Source: JBDNBY01 sp039767595
GTDB taxonomy: Bacteria; Pseudomonadota; Alphaproteobacteria; Rhodobacterales; Rhodobacteraceae
Length of the DNA: 32,683 nt
NCBI GenBank assembly: GCA_039767595.1
Contig: JBDNBY010000046.1
Span: forward strand, 1-32,683
Direction: 5' to 3'
The position numbers were made by a program, and so were the translations under genes. The notes under the pieces were generated by a model. It did not search any database. It was given only the letters and a program-made list of their open reading frames with translations, and was not told the DNA's origin. Of this stretch, positions 24,897 to 32,683 are shown piece after piece; the first letter of the stretch is position 1; each line of letters opens with the position of its first letter.

Positions 24897-27800
24897 ATGA
24901 CAGATACAAGCCCTACGCATTTTTTAGTTGGCGGCGCCCCAGAGGGGTTTGACGCGCATATATTGGCCCAAGAGGCCCAAGACCGCAGGGGCATTGTCCT
25001 TTATGTGGCTCGCGATGCGACGCGGCTTGAGGCAATGCGCGAAAGCTTGCAGTTTTTTGATCCTCAGTTGCCTGTGCTTGATTTTCCGGCGTGGGACTGT
25101 TTGCCCTATGATCGCGTCTCGCCCAATGCTGAAATCTCGGCTCGGCGGCTCAGCACGTTGGCCTATTTGGCCAATGGCGGCATCGAGGGGCGATTGGTGG
25201 TGCTCACCACCCTGAATGCGCTGACGCAAAAGATACCGAGCGCGCAGGTGATTGCGCAATCTAGTTTTGTGGCCAGTGTCGGGCGCCAAATCCATGAAGA
25301 GAAACTGCGCCAGTTCCTCGTGACCATGGGCTTTACCAAAGCGGCGACAGTTATTGAGCCCGGGGATTTCGCGATCCGTGGCGGCATCATCGATATCTAT
25401 GCCCCCGGACATCCTCATCCAGTGCGCTTGGATCTCTTTGGCGATGTCCTTGATGGCGCGCGCTATTTTGATCCCGAGACACAGCGCAGCCTCAAGAGCA
25501 TTGACGAAATTCGTCTGGCCCCTGTCAGTGAAGTGATTTTATCTGAGACGGCGATCACGCGGTTTCGGCAAAATTACCGCATTGAATTTGGCAGCGCGGG
25601 CCAAGATGATCCACTTTATGAGGCGGTCTCCGCGGGTCGCAAACATCAAGGCATGGAGCATTGGTTGCCGTTTTTCCATGACGGATTGTCCAGCTTGCTC
25701 GACTATATGCCGACGGCCAGTGTGGTCCTTGATCACCAAAGTGACGCGGCCCTTGAGGCGCGCTGGGAGCAGGTCCAAGACCAATTTGGCACGCGCCAGC
25801 ATGCGTTGGATCAAAAGCTAGTGGCGGGCACGGTGTATAAGCCGATTGCGCCCGATCAGCTCTATCTCTCGCCAGATGCGCTCAATGCGCAAATGCAGGG
25901 GCACCGTGTGTTGCGGCTTGATCCTTTTGCGATGGCATCGGGACCAGAGGTGATTGATAAAGGCGCCAAGATCGGCCGCAATTTCGCCGCCGAGCGGCAG
26001 AACCAAGAGGTCAACCTCTTTGCCGTATTGGCGGATTTTGTGCGAGATCGGGCCAAATCCAAACCTGTCGTGTTGGCGTCCTATTCCACCGGCGCGCGCG
26101 AGCGTTTGCGGGCGCTGCTCTCGGATGAGGGGGTGTCCTCTGGGCCGCTGGTCTCTCATGCGGATGAAATCCAAGGCAAGGGCGTCTATTTCGCCCTGTG
26201 GCCCTTGGATCAAGGGTTTGAGACCAAAGATTTGTGTGTGATTTGCGAGCAAGACATCCTTGGGGATCGTTTGATCCGCAAGCCGACCAAACGGCGCAAG
26301 GCCGAGAATTTCCTGACCGAGACGCAATCCCTAAGTGCTGGTGATTTAGTGGTGCATGTGGATCACGGGATTGGCCGCTATCAAGGGATGGAAGTGGTCA
26401 AAGCGGCCGGTGTCGCGCATGAATGTCTGTTGCTGGAATATGCCGAAGGGGCGCGGCTCTATCTCCCTGTTGAGAATATCGAGCTATTGTCGAAATATGG
26501 CTCGGAGGTTGGGTTTTTAGATAAACTTGGCGGCGGGGCGTGGCAGGCGAAGAAAGCCCGCCTCAAACAGCGTATCCGCGATATGGCCGAACGGTTGATC
26601 AAAGTCGCCGCAGAGCGCGCCTTGCGCCATGCGCCGATCCTTGAGCCGACCGAAGGGATGTGGGACGCGTTTTGCGCGCGCTTCCCCTATGCCGAGACGG
26701 ACGATCAGCTCAGCGCCATTTCGGATGTTGTCAGTGACATTGCCTCTGGCATGCCGATGGATCGTTTGATTTGCGGGGATGTCGGATTTGGCAAAACCGA
26801 AGTGGCGATGCGCGCGGCCTTTGTCGCGGCGGTGAGCGGCGTGCAAGTCGCTGTGATTGCGCCGACGACCTTGTTGGCGCGCCAACATGCCAAAGCGTTT
26901 CAAGAGCGGTTTCGCGGCTTTCCGGTCGAAGTTCGATCGCTCTCGCGGTTTGTCTCGACTAAAGCGGCCAGTGAAACGCGGGCCGGTCTGGCCGAGGGCA
27001 CTGTGGATATTGTGGTTGGTACCCATGCAGTGCTGGCCAAATCCGTGCGGTTCAAAAACCTTGGGCTGCTGGTTGTGGATGAAGAGCAACGCTTTGGTGT
27101 GGCCCACAAAGAGCGGCTCAAGCAATTGCGCAGTGATATTCACGTGTTGACCCTGACTGCGACGCCCATTCCACGGACGTTGCAACTGTCCCTTTCTGGG
27201 GTGCGGGATCTGTCGATTATTGCGACGCCGCCGATCGACCGGTTGGCCATTCGCACTTATGTGAGCCCGTTTGATCCGGTGATGGTGCGCGAGGCGCTGT
27301 TGCGCGAGCATTATCGCGGGGGGCAATCGTTTTATGTAGTGCCCAAAATCTCTGATCTGCCCGAGGTCGAAGAGTTTTTGCAAACTCAGATGCCCGAGGT
27401 GAAATATGTCGTCGCGCACGGGCAAATGGCGGCCGGTGCCCTCGATGAGCGGATGAATGCGTTTTATGACGGGCAGTATGACGTATTGCTGGCCACAACG
27501 ATTGTAGAGTCTGGTTTGGATATCCCTGCGGCCAATACGCTTGTGGTGCATCGCTCGGATCAATTTGGCCTGGCGCAGCTCTATCAAATTCGTGGCCGCG
27601 TAGGGCGCTCTAAAACCAGAGCCTTTGCCTATTTAACCACAAAGCCCAAGGCAAAGCTCACCGATGCTGCGCAAAAGCGTCTGCGGGTTCTGAGCTCATT
27701 GGATAGTCTCGGGGCTGGGTTTAATTTGGCCAGCCAAGACTTGGATATCCGCGGGGCAGGGAACTTGCTCGGGGATGAGCAATCGGGCCAAATGCGCGAT

Positions 27801-28349
27801 GTGGGATACGAGCTCTATCAATCCATGCTCGAAGAGGCGATCGCCAAGATCAAATCGGGCGAGGGTGAGGGCCTTGATCTAAATGATGATCAATGGGCGC
27901 CGCAGATTAATTTGGGCGTCTCTGTATTGATCCCCGATGACTATATCCCCGATCTAGATGTCCGACTGGGCATTTATCGCCGTATGAGTAGCCTTGAGAA
28001 GAAAGTGGAACTTGAGGGATTGGCGGCCGAGTTGATTGACCGCTTTGGTCCATTGCCTAAAGAAGTAAACACTTTGATCCTTATCATGCGGATCAAGGCG
28101 ATGTGCAAACGCGCGGGCATTGCCAAATTAGACGGTGGCCCCAAGGGGGCGACCGTGCAATTCCACAATGACAAATTCGCCTCGCCCCACGGGTTGATGG
28201 AGTTTTTGCAAGCGCAAAACGGTCAGGCGAAAGTCAAAGATAACAAGATTATCGTACGCCGCGATTGGGCGAAAACCTCGGATAAGATCAAAGGCGCATT
28301 TTCAATTGCCCAAGATCTGGCGAAAAAGGCCGCGGCGTCCAAGGCTTAG
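24897..28349 (+). CDS. mfd: Transcription-repair coupling factor Mfd
   Basis: A 1150-residue DNA translocase that removes stalled RNA polymerase and recruits UvrA. The N-terminal UvrB-like part (DFPAWDCLPYDRVSPN; GDFAIRGGIIDIY) is followed by the RNA-polymerase-interacting domain (GDLVVHVDHGIGRYQGME, about 480-500), then the translocase motor with Walker A CGDVGFGKT (626-634), DEEQ (728-731), TATPIPRTL, the TRG-type region ending QIRGRVGRS, and the C-terminal D7 domain. Length and motif order are normal. The gene ends at a strong terminator. Confidence 0.97.
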   Translation: MTDTSPTHFLVGGAPEGFDAHILAQEAQDRRGIVLYVARDATRLEAMRESLQFFDPQLPVLDFPAWDCLPYDRVSPNAEISARRLSTLAYLANGGIEGRLVVLTTLNALTQKIPSAQVIAQSSFVASVGRQIHEEKLRQFLVTMGFTKAATVIEPGDFAIRGGIIDIYAPGHPHPVRLDLFGDVLDGARYFDPETQRSLKSIDEIRLAPVSEVILSETAITRFRQNYRIEFGSAGQDDPLYEAVSAGRKHQGMEHWLPFFHDGLSSLLDYMPTASVVLDHQSDAALEARWEQVQDQFGTRQHALDQKLVAGTVYKPIAPDQLYLSPDALNAQMQGHRVLRLDPFAMASGPEVIDKGAKIGRNFAAERQNQEVNLFAVLADFVRDRAKSKPVVLASYSTGARERLRALLSDEGVSSGPLVSHADEIQGKGVYFALWPLDQGFETKDLCVICEQDILGDRLIRKPTKRRKAENFLTETQSLSAGDLVVHVDHGIGRYQGMEVVKAAGVAHECLLLEYAEGARLYLPVENIELLSKYGSEVGFLDKLGGGAWQAKKARLKQRIRDMAERLIKVAAERALRHAPILEPTEGMWDAFCARFPYAETDDQLSAISDVVSDIASGMPMDRLICGDVGFGKTEVAMRAAFVAAVSGVQVAVIAPTTLLARQHAKAFQERFRGFPVEVRSLSRFVSTKAASETRAGLAEGTVDIVVGTHAVLAKSVRFKNLGLLVVDEEQRFGVAHKERLKQLRSDIHVLTLTATPIPRTLQLSLSGVRDLSIIATPPIDRLAIRTYVSPFDPVMVREALLREHYRGGQSFYVVPKISDLPEVEEFLQTQMPEVKYVVAHGQMAAGALDERMNAFYDGQYDVLLATTIVESGLDIPAANTLVVHRSDQFGLAQLYQIRGRVGRSKTRAFAYLTTKPKAKLTDAAQKRLRVLSSLDSLGAGFNLASQDLDIRGAGNLLGDEQSGQMRDVGYELYQSMLEEAIAKIKSGEGEGLDLNDDQWAPQINLGVSVLIPDDYIPDLDVRLGIYRRMSSLEKKVELEGLAAELIDRFGPLPKEVNTLILIMRIKAMCKRAGIAKLDGGPKGATVQFHNDKFASPHGLMEFLQAQNGQAKVKDNKIIVRRDWAKTSDKIKGAFSIAQDLAKKAAASKA

Positions 28350-28394
28350 GTATCTGGGGGGCGGGCACGGCGTATGGCGCGCTTATTGGAATAG

Positions 28395-28427
28395 AAAACG
28401 GCCGCCAAACGAGGGCGGCCGTTTTTT
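28395..28427 (+). terminator. Intrinsic terminator after mfd
   Basis: A perfect 12-base-pair GC-rich stem (28395-28406 with 28414-28425), a 7-base loop and a T6 tract. The A run on the left lets it also act on the converging hydrolase gene. Confidence 0.93.
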
Positions 28428-28442
28428 AATTGGCGCTGGGCG

Positions 28443-29096
28443 TTAGCGGCCGCCTTGGATCAGGCGCATGCGCACGTAGTCTTTGGTCGTCTCAGACAGC
28501 GTGTCCAAATGCGCACCCTCAAAGAAGTGGCCAGCCCCTTCGACTTCGTCATGGGTGATTGTGATGCCTTTTTGCTCTTGGAGCTTTGAGACAAGGCCGC
28601 GCGTATCTTTGGGCGGGGCAACGCGGTCTGCTGTGCCATTGATGATCAGCCCAGAGTTGGGGCAGGGCGCCAAAAAGCTAAAGTCATACATATTCGCAGG
28701 CGGCGCGACCGAGACAAATCCAGTGATCTCTGGACGGCGCATCAAGAGTTGCATCCCGATCCAAGCGCCAAAGCTAAACCCAGCGACCCAGCAATGTTTG
28801 GATGAATTGTGCATAGATTGCAGATAATCCAGTGCAGAGGCCGCATCGGACAACTCGCCAACGCCTTGGTCATATGTGCCTTGGCTCCGGCCCACACCGC
28901 GAAAGTTAAATCGCATCACGGTAAACCCAAGCTCATGAAACGCATAATGCATCCGGTGAACGACTTTGTTATTCATCGTCCCGCCAAATTGGGGGTGAGG
29001 GTGCAAAATGATGGCAATCGGAGCGTCATTTTCGCGTTGCGGATGGTAGCGTCCTTCAAGGCGGCCCTCTGGACCAGGGAAAATTACCTCAGGCAT
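28443..29096 (-). CDS. Alpha/beta hydrolase
   Basis: A 217-residue cytosolic serine hydrolase. The oxyanion-hole segment HPHPQFGGTM (32-41), the nucleophile elbow GFSFGAW with Ser108, Asp157 in NGTADRVAP and His190 in GAGHFF make a complete triad. The family (CocE/NonD- or YsgA-like, short) is often labelled a conserved alpha/beta hydrolase with unknown substrate. AAGGAG upstream of ATG 29096 is somewhat distant (about 12 bases). It diverges from iscR across a 171-base spacer that holds the IscR-type site, so it could share iron-sulfur control, but this is only positional. Confidence 0.87.
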   Translation of the reverse strand: MPEVIFPGPEGRLEGRYHPQRENDAPIAIILHPHPQFGGTMNNKVVHRMHYAFHELGFTVMRFNFRGVGRSQGTYDQGVGELSDAASALDYLQSMHNSSKHCWVAGFSFGAWIGMQLLMRRPEITGFVSVAPPANMYDFSFLAPCPNSGLIINGTADRVAPPKDTRGLVSKLQEQKGITITHDEVEGAGHFFEGAHLDTLSETTKDYVRMRLIQGGR

Positions 29097-29130
29097 GACA
29101 GCGCCGTACTCCTTTGTTGTCTTATGCAGG

Positions 29131-29155
29131 ATACTTGACAGTATCTGTCGGGAAA
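29131..29155. promoter_or_regulatory. IscR type-1-like operator at the iscR promoter
   Basis: The 25 bases fit the E. coli type-1 IscR framework (ATASYYGACT, centre, AGTCRRSTAT) at 21 positions: ATACTTGACA on the left, GTATC in the centre, TGTCGGGAAA on the right. Two mismatches are symmetric (GACA/TGTC in place of GACT/AGTC), so the dyad is kept. It covers the -35 element, the arrangement expected for autorepression by IscR. Confidence 0.6.
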
Positions 29156-29163
29156 TATAGGCT
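29135..29163 (+). promoter_or_regulatory. iscR-suf promoter
   Basis: A consensus TTGACA (29135-29140) and TAGGCT (29158-29163) with a 17-base spacer, about 105 bases before the iscR start. It is the only good promoter in the 171-base spacer shared with the hydrolase gene. Confidence 0.6.
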
Positions 29164-29267
29164 TAGCGCCCAAGACCCCCCTTTTAAACCAGTTATATGG
29201 CAATAGCGATCTTCGATACCAAGGTCAATGCGTTGTGCGGTGTGATAGCATCAAAAGGAATAATACG

Positions 29268-29726
29268 GTGAAGTTGAGTACCAAAGGTCGATATGCGATG
29301 GTGGCGCTGACGGATATGGCGCTTCAGGGACGTGAAGGCCTGATCACTCTGGGCGATATATCCGAGCGGCAAGATGTCTCTTTGGCTTATCTTGAACAAC
29401 TTTTTGTCAAGCTGCGCCGTGCAGAATTGGTCGAATCGGTGCGCGGCCCGGGGGGCGGATATCGCTTGAGCCGAGATCCCTCGCACATTCGAGTCGTTGA
29501 TATCCTCAAGGCCGTCGATGAAACTGTGGATGCCATGCATAAAGGGGCCGGTGCCTCGGGCGCGCAATCTGGATCCAAGGCGCAGTCCTTTACCAATCGT
29601 CTGTGGCAGGGCCTCTCGGCGCATGTCTATGTCTACCTGCACCAAGCGCGTCTGAGCGATGTGATTGACAATGGGCTTGTGCCCTGTCCGGCGGTGCCCG
29701 CAATTTTAGATGTGGTTGACGAGTGA
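29268..29726 (+). CDS. iscR: Rrf2-family regulator IscR (single-Cys type)
   Basis: A 152-residue winged-helix regulator heading the suf operon. MKLSTKGRYAMVALTDMA at the start, LAYLEQLFVKLRRAELVESVRGPGGGYRL (wing; quoted as LAYLEQLFVKLR then RAELVESVRGPGGGYRL) and DILKAVDE are classic. The region between residues 88 and 112, which in E. coli IscR carries Cys92, Cys98 and Cys104, has no cysteine; the only Cys is Cys140 near the C-terminus. Published work on Rhodobacter sphaeroides IscR describes this single-Cys Fe-S protein, so the loss is a family trait. GTG 29268 is chosen: AAGGAA stands seven bases before it and it gives the family N-terminus. The stop overlaps the next gene in GTGA. Confidence 0.92.
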   Translation: MKLSTKGRYAMVALTDMALQGREGLITLGDISERQDVSLAYLEQLFVKLRRAELVESVRGPGGGYRLSRDPSHIRVVDILKAVDETVDAMHKGAGASGAQSGSKAQSFTNRLWQGLSAHVYVYLHQARLSDVIDNGLVPCPAVPAILDVVDE

Positions 29727-30769
29727 AACAGCGCATTTACTTAGATTACAACGCAACGGCCCCCCTCCGGCCAGAGGCGCGCGCCGCGATGGTGGCAGCG
29801 ATGGATGCCGTGGGCAACCCATCCTCGGTGCACCAAGAGGGGCGCGCGGCCAAGGCCATTGTTGAGAAGGCGCGCCGGCAAGTGGCCCAAAGCTTTGGGG
29901 CGGATGGGGCGGATATTGTCTTTACCTCTGGGGCGACTGAGGCGGCGGCGCTTGCCTTGTCGCAAAAGGGTTTTGTTGCCTCGGATATCGAGCATGACGC
30001 CGTTCGGCAAAACGCGCAATGTGCGCTGGGCGTCTCGGCGCTGGGCCATGTCGATGTGATCGAGCCGGAACAGACAGCCTTGCAATATGCCAACTCAGAA
30101 ACCGGTGTGGTGCAAAGTCTGCCCAATGGGATTGCCTTTTGTGATGCGACGCAGGGCTATGGCAAATTGCCGATCGCCTTTAATTGGATAGGCGCAAAGA
30201 TTGCGGCGATCTCGGCGCATAAAATTGGCGGACCCGCGGGGATAGGTGCCCTTGTGATGCAACGCGGCACTGATATTGCGGCGCAAATCAAAGGCGGCGG
30301 CCAAGAAAGTGGGCGTCGCTCTGGGACGGAAAACATCATTGGCTTGGCCGGTTTTGGCGCGGCGGCCGAGGCGGCCCAGCGTGATTTAAATGATGGCGTT
30401 TGGGACCGCATAAAAGAATTTAGAATAATTCTAGAAAATTCACTTGAGCAAGAGGTACCAGAGGTTATATTAGTCTCTAAGAACGTTGAGCGTTTGCCCA
30501 ACACAGTGATGTGCATTGTGGATGGCTGGAGAGGCGAGACGCAGGTGATGCAGATGGATTTGGCCGGATTTGCGATATCCGCGGGATCGGCTTGTTCATC
30601 TGGGAAAGTGCGGCAGTCCAATGTCCTGCGGGCGATGGGCTATAGCGAGAGCCAAGCCGCCTGTGCGATCCGAGTGTCTCTTGGGCTGCAAACGCATCGC
30701 GACGAGATAGATCGGTTTGTTGAGGCCTATGCCGCAGCCTACCGTAAGCAAAAAAGCCGGAGCCAATAG
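29723..30769 (+). CDS. Cysteine desulfurase (IscS/NifS-like)
   Basis: A PLP enzyme that takes sulfur from cysteine for Fe-S assembly. The 348-residue protein has LDYNATAPLRPEA at the start, His91 stacking on the cofactor (IEHDAV), Lys167 as Schiff base (SAHKIGGPAG) and the persulfide cysteine Cys291 in SAGSACSSGKV. It is shorter than E. coli IscS (404) and of the class I type by its active-site loop. GTG 29723 overlaps the iscR stop in GTGA, so it is translated coupled to iscR. A stretch at 30410-30486 (residues about 230-255) is rich in ATA, AGA, TTA and CTA codons, unlike its surroundings. It lies nine bases before sufB. Confidence 0.93.
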   Translation: MKQRIYLDYNATAPLRPEARAAMVAAMDAVGNPSSVHQEGRAAKAIVEKARRQVAQSFGADGADIVFTSGATEAAALALSQKGFVASDIEHDAVRQNAQCALGVSALGHVDVIEPEQTALQYANSETGVVQSLPNGIAFCDATQGYGKLPIAFNWIGAKIAAISAHKIGGPAGIGALVMQRGTDIAAQIKGGGQESGRRSGTENIIGLAGFGAAAEAAQRDLNDGVWDRIKEFRIILENSLEQEVPEVILVSKNVERLPNTVMCIVDGWRGETQVMQMDLAGFAISAGSACSSGKVRQSNVLRAMGYSESQAACAIRVSLGLQTHRDEIDRFVEAYAAAYRKQKSRSQ

Positions 30770-30778
30770 AGGGCAAAC

Positions 30779-32287
30779 ATGGATGATGTAAGAGTGAAAG
30801 ATGGCGTCGATCAGGAAACTGTAGACGCCGTACGCGAAGTGAGCACCTATAAATATGGGTGGAACACTGATATCGAAATGGAATACGCGCCCAAAGGTGT
30901 GAATACCGATATTGTACGTCTCATTTCAGATAAAAACGAAGAGCCCGAATGGATGACGCAGTGGCGGCTCGAGGCCTTTGCACGGTGGGAAAAAATGACT
31001 GAACCCAAATGGGCGATGGTCGATTATCCTGAGATTGATTTCCAAGATCAGTATTACTACGCCCGTCCAAAATCCATGACCGAAAAGCCAAAGTCACTGG
31101 ATGACGTGGATCCAAAACTGTTGGAAACATACAAAAAATTGGGTATACCTCTCAAAGAGCAGATGCTACTTGCAGGCGTTGAAGGGGCTGAAAACGCCGA
31201 TCCAGAGCGCAAAGTCGCAGTGGATGCTGTGTTTGACTCCGTCTCTGTTGGCACGACTTTCAAAGAGGAATTGGCCAAGGCCGGCGTGATCTTTTGCTCG
31301 ATCTCAGAGGCGATCAAAGAGCATCCCGAATTGGTCAAGAAATACCTCGGCACTGTGGTGCCCGTGTCGGATAATTACTACGCAACGCTCAATTCGGCGG
31401 TGTTCTCGGATGGGTCATTTGTCTACATTCCGCCCAACACACGCTGCCCGATGGAGCTGTCGACATATTTCCGCATCAATGCCGAAAATACAGGTCAGTT
31501 TGAACGCACATTGATCATCGCCGACAAGGGATCCTATGTGTCCTACCTCGAGGGATGCACCGCGCCGCAGCGCGATGTTGCGCAATTGCACGCCGCGGTT
31601 GTTGAGATCATCGTCGAAGAAGATGCCGAAGTGAAATATTCCACTGTGCAAAACTGGTATCCTGGTGATGAAAACGGCAAGGGCGGTATCTATAACTTTG
31701 TGACCAAACGGGCCGATTGCCGTGGTGCGCGCTCCAAAGTGATGTGGACCCAAGTTGAAACAGGCTCGGCCGTGACGTGGAAATACCCATCGTGTATTTT
31801 GCGCGGGGACGACAGCCAAGGCGAGTTTTACTCGATTGCGATTGCCAACAATCATCAACAGGCCGACACAGGCACTAAGATGATCCATTTGGGCAAAAAC
31901 ACAAAATCGCGCATTGTGTCCAAAGGGATCAGTGCGGGTGTCGCACAAAACACCTATCGCGGTCTGGTCAGCATGCACCCCAAGGCCAAGGAAAGCCGTA
32001 ACTATACGCAATGTGATAGCTTGCTGATTGGCGACAAATGCGGCGCGCACACTGTGCCCTATATCGAGGTTAAAAATGCTTCGAGCCGCGTGGAACACGA
32101 AGCGACCACATCCAAAGTGGATGATGAGCAAATGTTCTATTGCCAACAGCGCGGGCTAGACGAGGAAGAGGCCGTCGCCTTGATCGTCAATGGCTTTTGT
32201 AAAGAAGTGCTACAGGCCTTGCCGATGGAATTCGCAATGGAAGCGCAGCAACTCGTTGCCATTTCATTAGAAGGATCCGTAGGCTAA
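30779..32287 (+). CDS. sufB: SufB, Fe-S scaffold subunit
   Basis: Core scaffold of the SufBCD complex, where Fe-S clusters are built. The 502-residue protein has the SufB N-terminal part (VREVSTYKYGWNTDIEME, from residue 18) and the beta-helix core with IPPNTRCPMELSTYFRIN, Cys260 in LEGCTAP (matching the sulfur-accepting Cys of E. coli SufB), Cys412 and Cys421 in YTQCDSLLIGDKCGAHT, then VEHEATTSKVDDEQMFYCQQRG (quoted as VEHEATTSKVDDE, QMFYCQQRG). AGAGGG precedes the ATG. The stop overlaps the next start in TAATG. sufC and sufD are expected beyond the right edge. Confidence 0.96.
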   Translation: MDDVRVKDGVDQETVDAVREVSTYKYGWNTDIEMEYAPKGVNTDIVRLISDKNEEPEWMTQWRLEAFARWEKMTEPKWAMVDYPEIDFQDQYYYARPKSMTEKPKSLDDVDPKLLETYKKLGIPLKEQMLLAGVEGAENADPERKVAVDAVFDSVSVGTTFKEELAKAGVIFCSISEAIKEHPELVKKYLGTVVPVSDNYYATLNSAVFSDGSFVYIPPNTRCPMELSTYFRINAENTGQFERTLIIADKGSYVSYLEGCTAPQRDVAQLHAAVVEIIVEEDAEVKYSTVQNWYPGDENGKGGIYNFVTKRADCRGARSKVMWTQVETGSAVTWKYPSCILRGDDSQGEFYSIAIANNHQQADTGTKMIHLGKNTKSRIVSKGISAGVAQNTYRGLVSMHPKAKESRNYTQCDSLLIGDKCGAHTVPYIEVKNASSRVEHEATTSKVDDEQMFYCQQRGLDEEEAVALIVNGFCKEVLQALPMEFAMEAQQLVAISLEGSVG

Positions 32288-32517
32288 TGACACAAAAGCC
32301 GCGCACGGCATCTTCTGTTCGTTTTGCAGTGCGTGGCGGGCTGTTTGGCGCGGCTGTGTTGGAATTTGTCCTGTTCTTTTATGAGGGCATGATGGGTATC
32401 GCCAGTTCGCTGTCGGTATCCGTAAGCCGCGCGGCCGTGTTCTTTGTGATCTTTGCCGCCATAAGCTGGTCTATGTCCAAAGCGCGTAGCGCGCACCAAG
32501 ATGGAGAAGCGGAATGA
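32287..32517 (+). CDS. Small membrane protein coupled to sufB (76 aa)
   Basis: A 76-residue protein with two likely membrane segments (about 18-39 and 46-64), a basic N-terminal tail and a charged C-terminus. It starts in TAATG sharing one base with the sufB stop and ends in ATGA with the next gene, so it is translated as part of the suf operon. I do not recognise a family. An Fe-S or membrane-docking role is possible from position alone. Confidence 0.7.
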   Translation: MTQKPRTASSVRFAVRGGLFGAAVLEFVLFFYEGMMGIASSLSVSVSRAAVFFVIFAAISWSMSKARSAHQDGEAE

Positions 32518-32683
32518 TTGTCACAACAACGCCCTCGATCGAGGGGCATCCTATTCGTGAATACAAAGGGATCGTTGTTGGCGAGGCGATCATGGGCGCA
32601 AATGTGGTACGCGATATTTTTGCCTCGATCACGGATGTGATTGGCGGGCGCTCCGGCGCTTATGAGAGTAAACTTGCCGATGC
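32514..32683 (+). CDS. YbjQ-family (UPF0145) protein, 5' part
   Basis: The reading frame from ATG 32514 runs off the right edge. The 56 complete codons encode MIVTTTPSIEGHPIREYKG, then IVVGEAIMGANVVRDIFASI, then TDVIGGRSGAYESKLADA, a clear match to the YbjQ/UPF0145 start (a putative heavy-metal-binding pentameric protein). It overlaps the previous stop in ATGA, so it belongs to the same operon. The rest of the gene, usually about 105 residues in total, is outside the window. Confidence 0.88.
   Translation, partial: MIVTTTPSIEGHPIREYKGIVVGEAIMGANVVRDIFASITDVIGGRSGAYESKLAD

Noticed and set aside
26517..27587. 356-codon open frame on the - strand inside mfd
   Set aside because: Antisense to the conserved Mfd motor, with low-complexity Arg/His-rich translation and no motif; a shadow frame.

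Overview
The window is a stretch of ordinary chromosome from an alphaproteobacterium, almost certainly family Rhodobacteraceae (Roseobacter side). The signs are CckA and ChpT phosphorelay genes, an alphaproteobacterial LexA box at recA, ribosomal protein L21 with a C-terminal helix-hairpin-helix extension, an ornithine-lipid olsB-olsA pair, an IscR with a single cysteine heading a suf operon, and Mg-type HemB. GC content looks to be in the mid-50s percent by eye. I see no insertion sequence, prophage, CRISPR array, tRNA or rRNA. Coding density is high and most spacers are under 150 bases.

Layout. 1-1419 is the 3' part of cckA, read through two single-base frame breaks. A small sulfotransferase-like gene converges on it. 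recA (2121-3191) has a facing pair of LexA boxes over its promoter and is followed by alaS. alaS and typA converge on a shared terminator. A 273-base divergent spacer separates typA from rplU-rpmA, a GNAT acetyltransferase, obgE, proB and proA; obgE-proB and proB-proA overlap. chpT converges on proA with one base between them. A DUF3553 gene diverges from chpT with overlapping 5' ends, then comes olsB-olsA behind a perfect CtrA-type site. A ThiE-like gene converges on olsA. trmJ, ctaA (heme A synthase) and an M32 carboxypeptidase run forward and meet gyrA at a bidirectional terminator. A YSC84-type lipoprotein gene and hemB lie upstream of gyrA on the same strand. A membrane protein gene, mfd, an alpha/beta hydrolase gene (reverse) and the start of the suf operon (iscR, cysteine desulfurase, sufB, small membrane protein, YbjQ-family gene cut by the right edge) complete the window.

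Functional themes. DNA repair and topology: recA, mfd, gyrA. Translation and ribosome assembly: alaS, rplU, rpmA, obgE, typA, trmJ. Proline synthesis: proB, proA. Heme and Fe-S supply: hemB, ctaA, iscR-suf. Membrane lipid: olsBA. Cell-cycle or gene-transfer phosphorelay: cckA, chpT and a candidate CtrA site.

I do not see a convincing new multi-gene system. The points most worth a second look are the broken cckA beside an intact chpT and a CtrA-type site before olsBA; a type-1-like IscR operator on the promoter of a single-Cys IscR; the double LexA site at recA; a ThiE-like protein lacking the usual phosphate-binding motif; and small membrane and YbjQ genes coupled to sufB.
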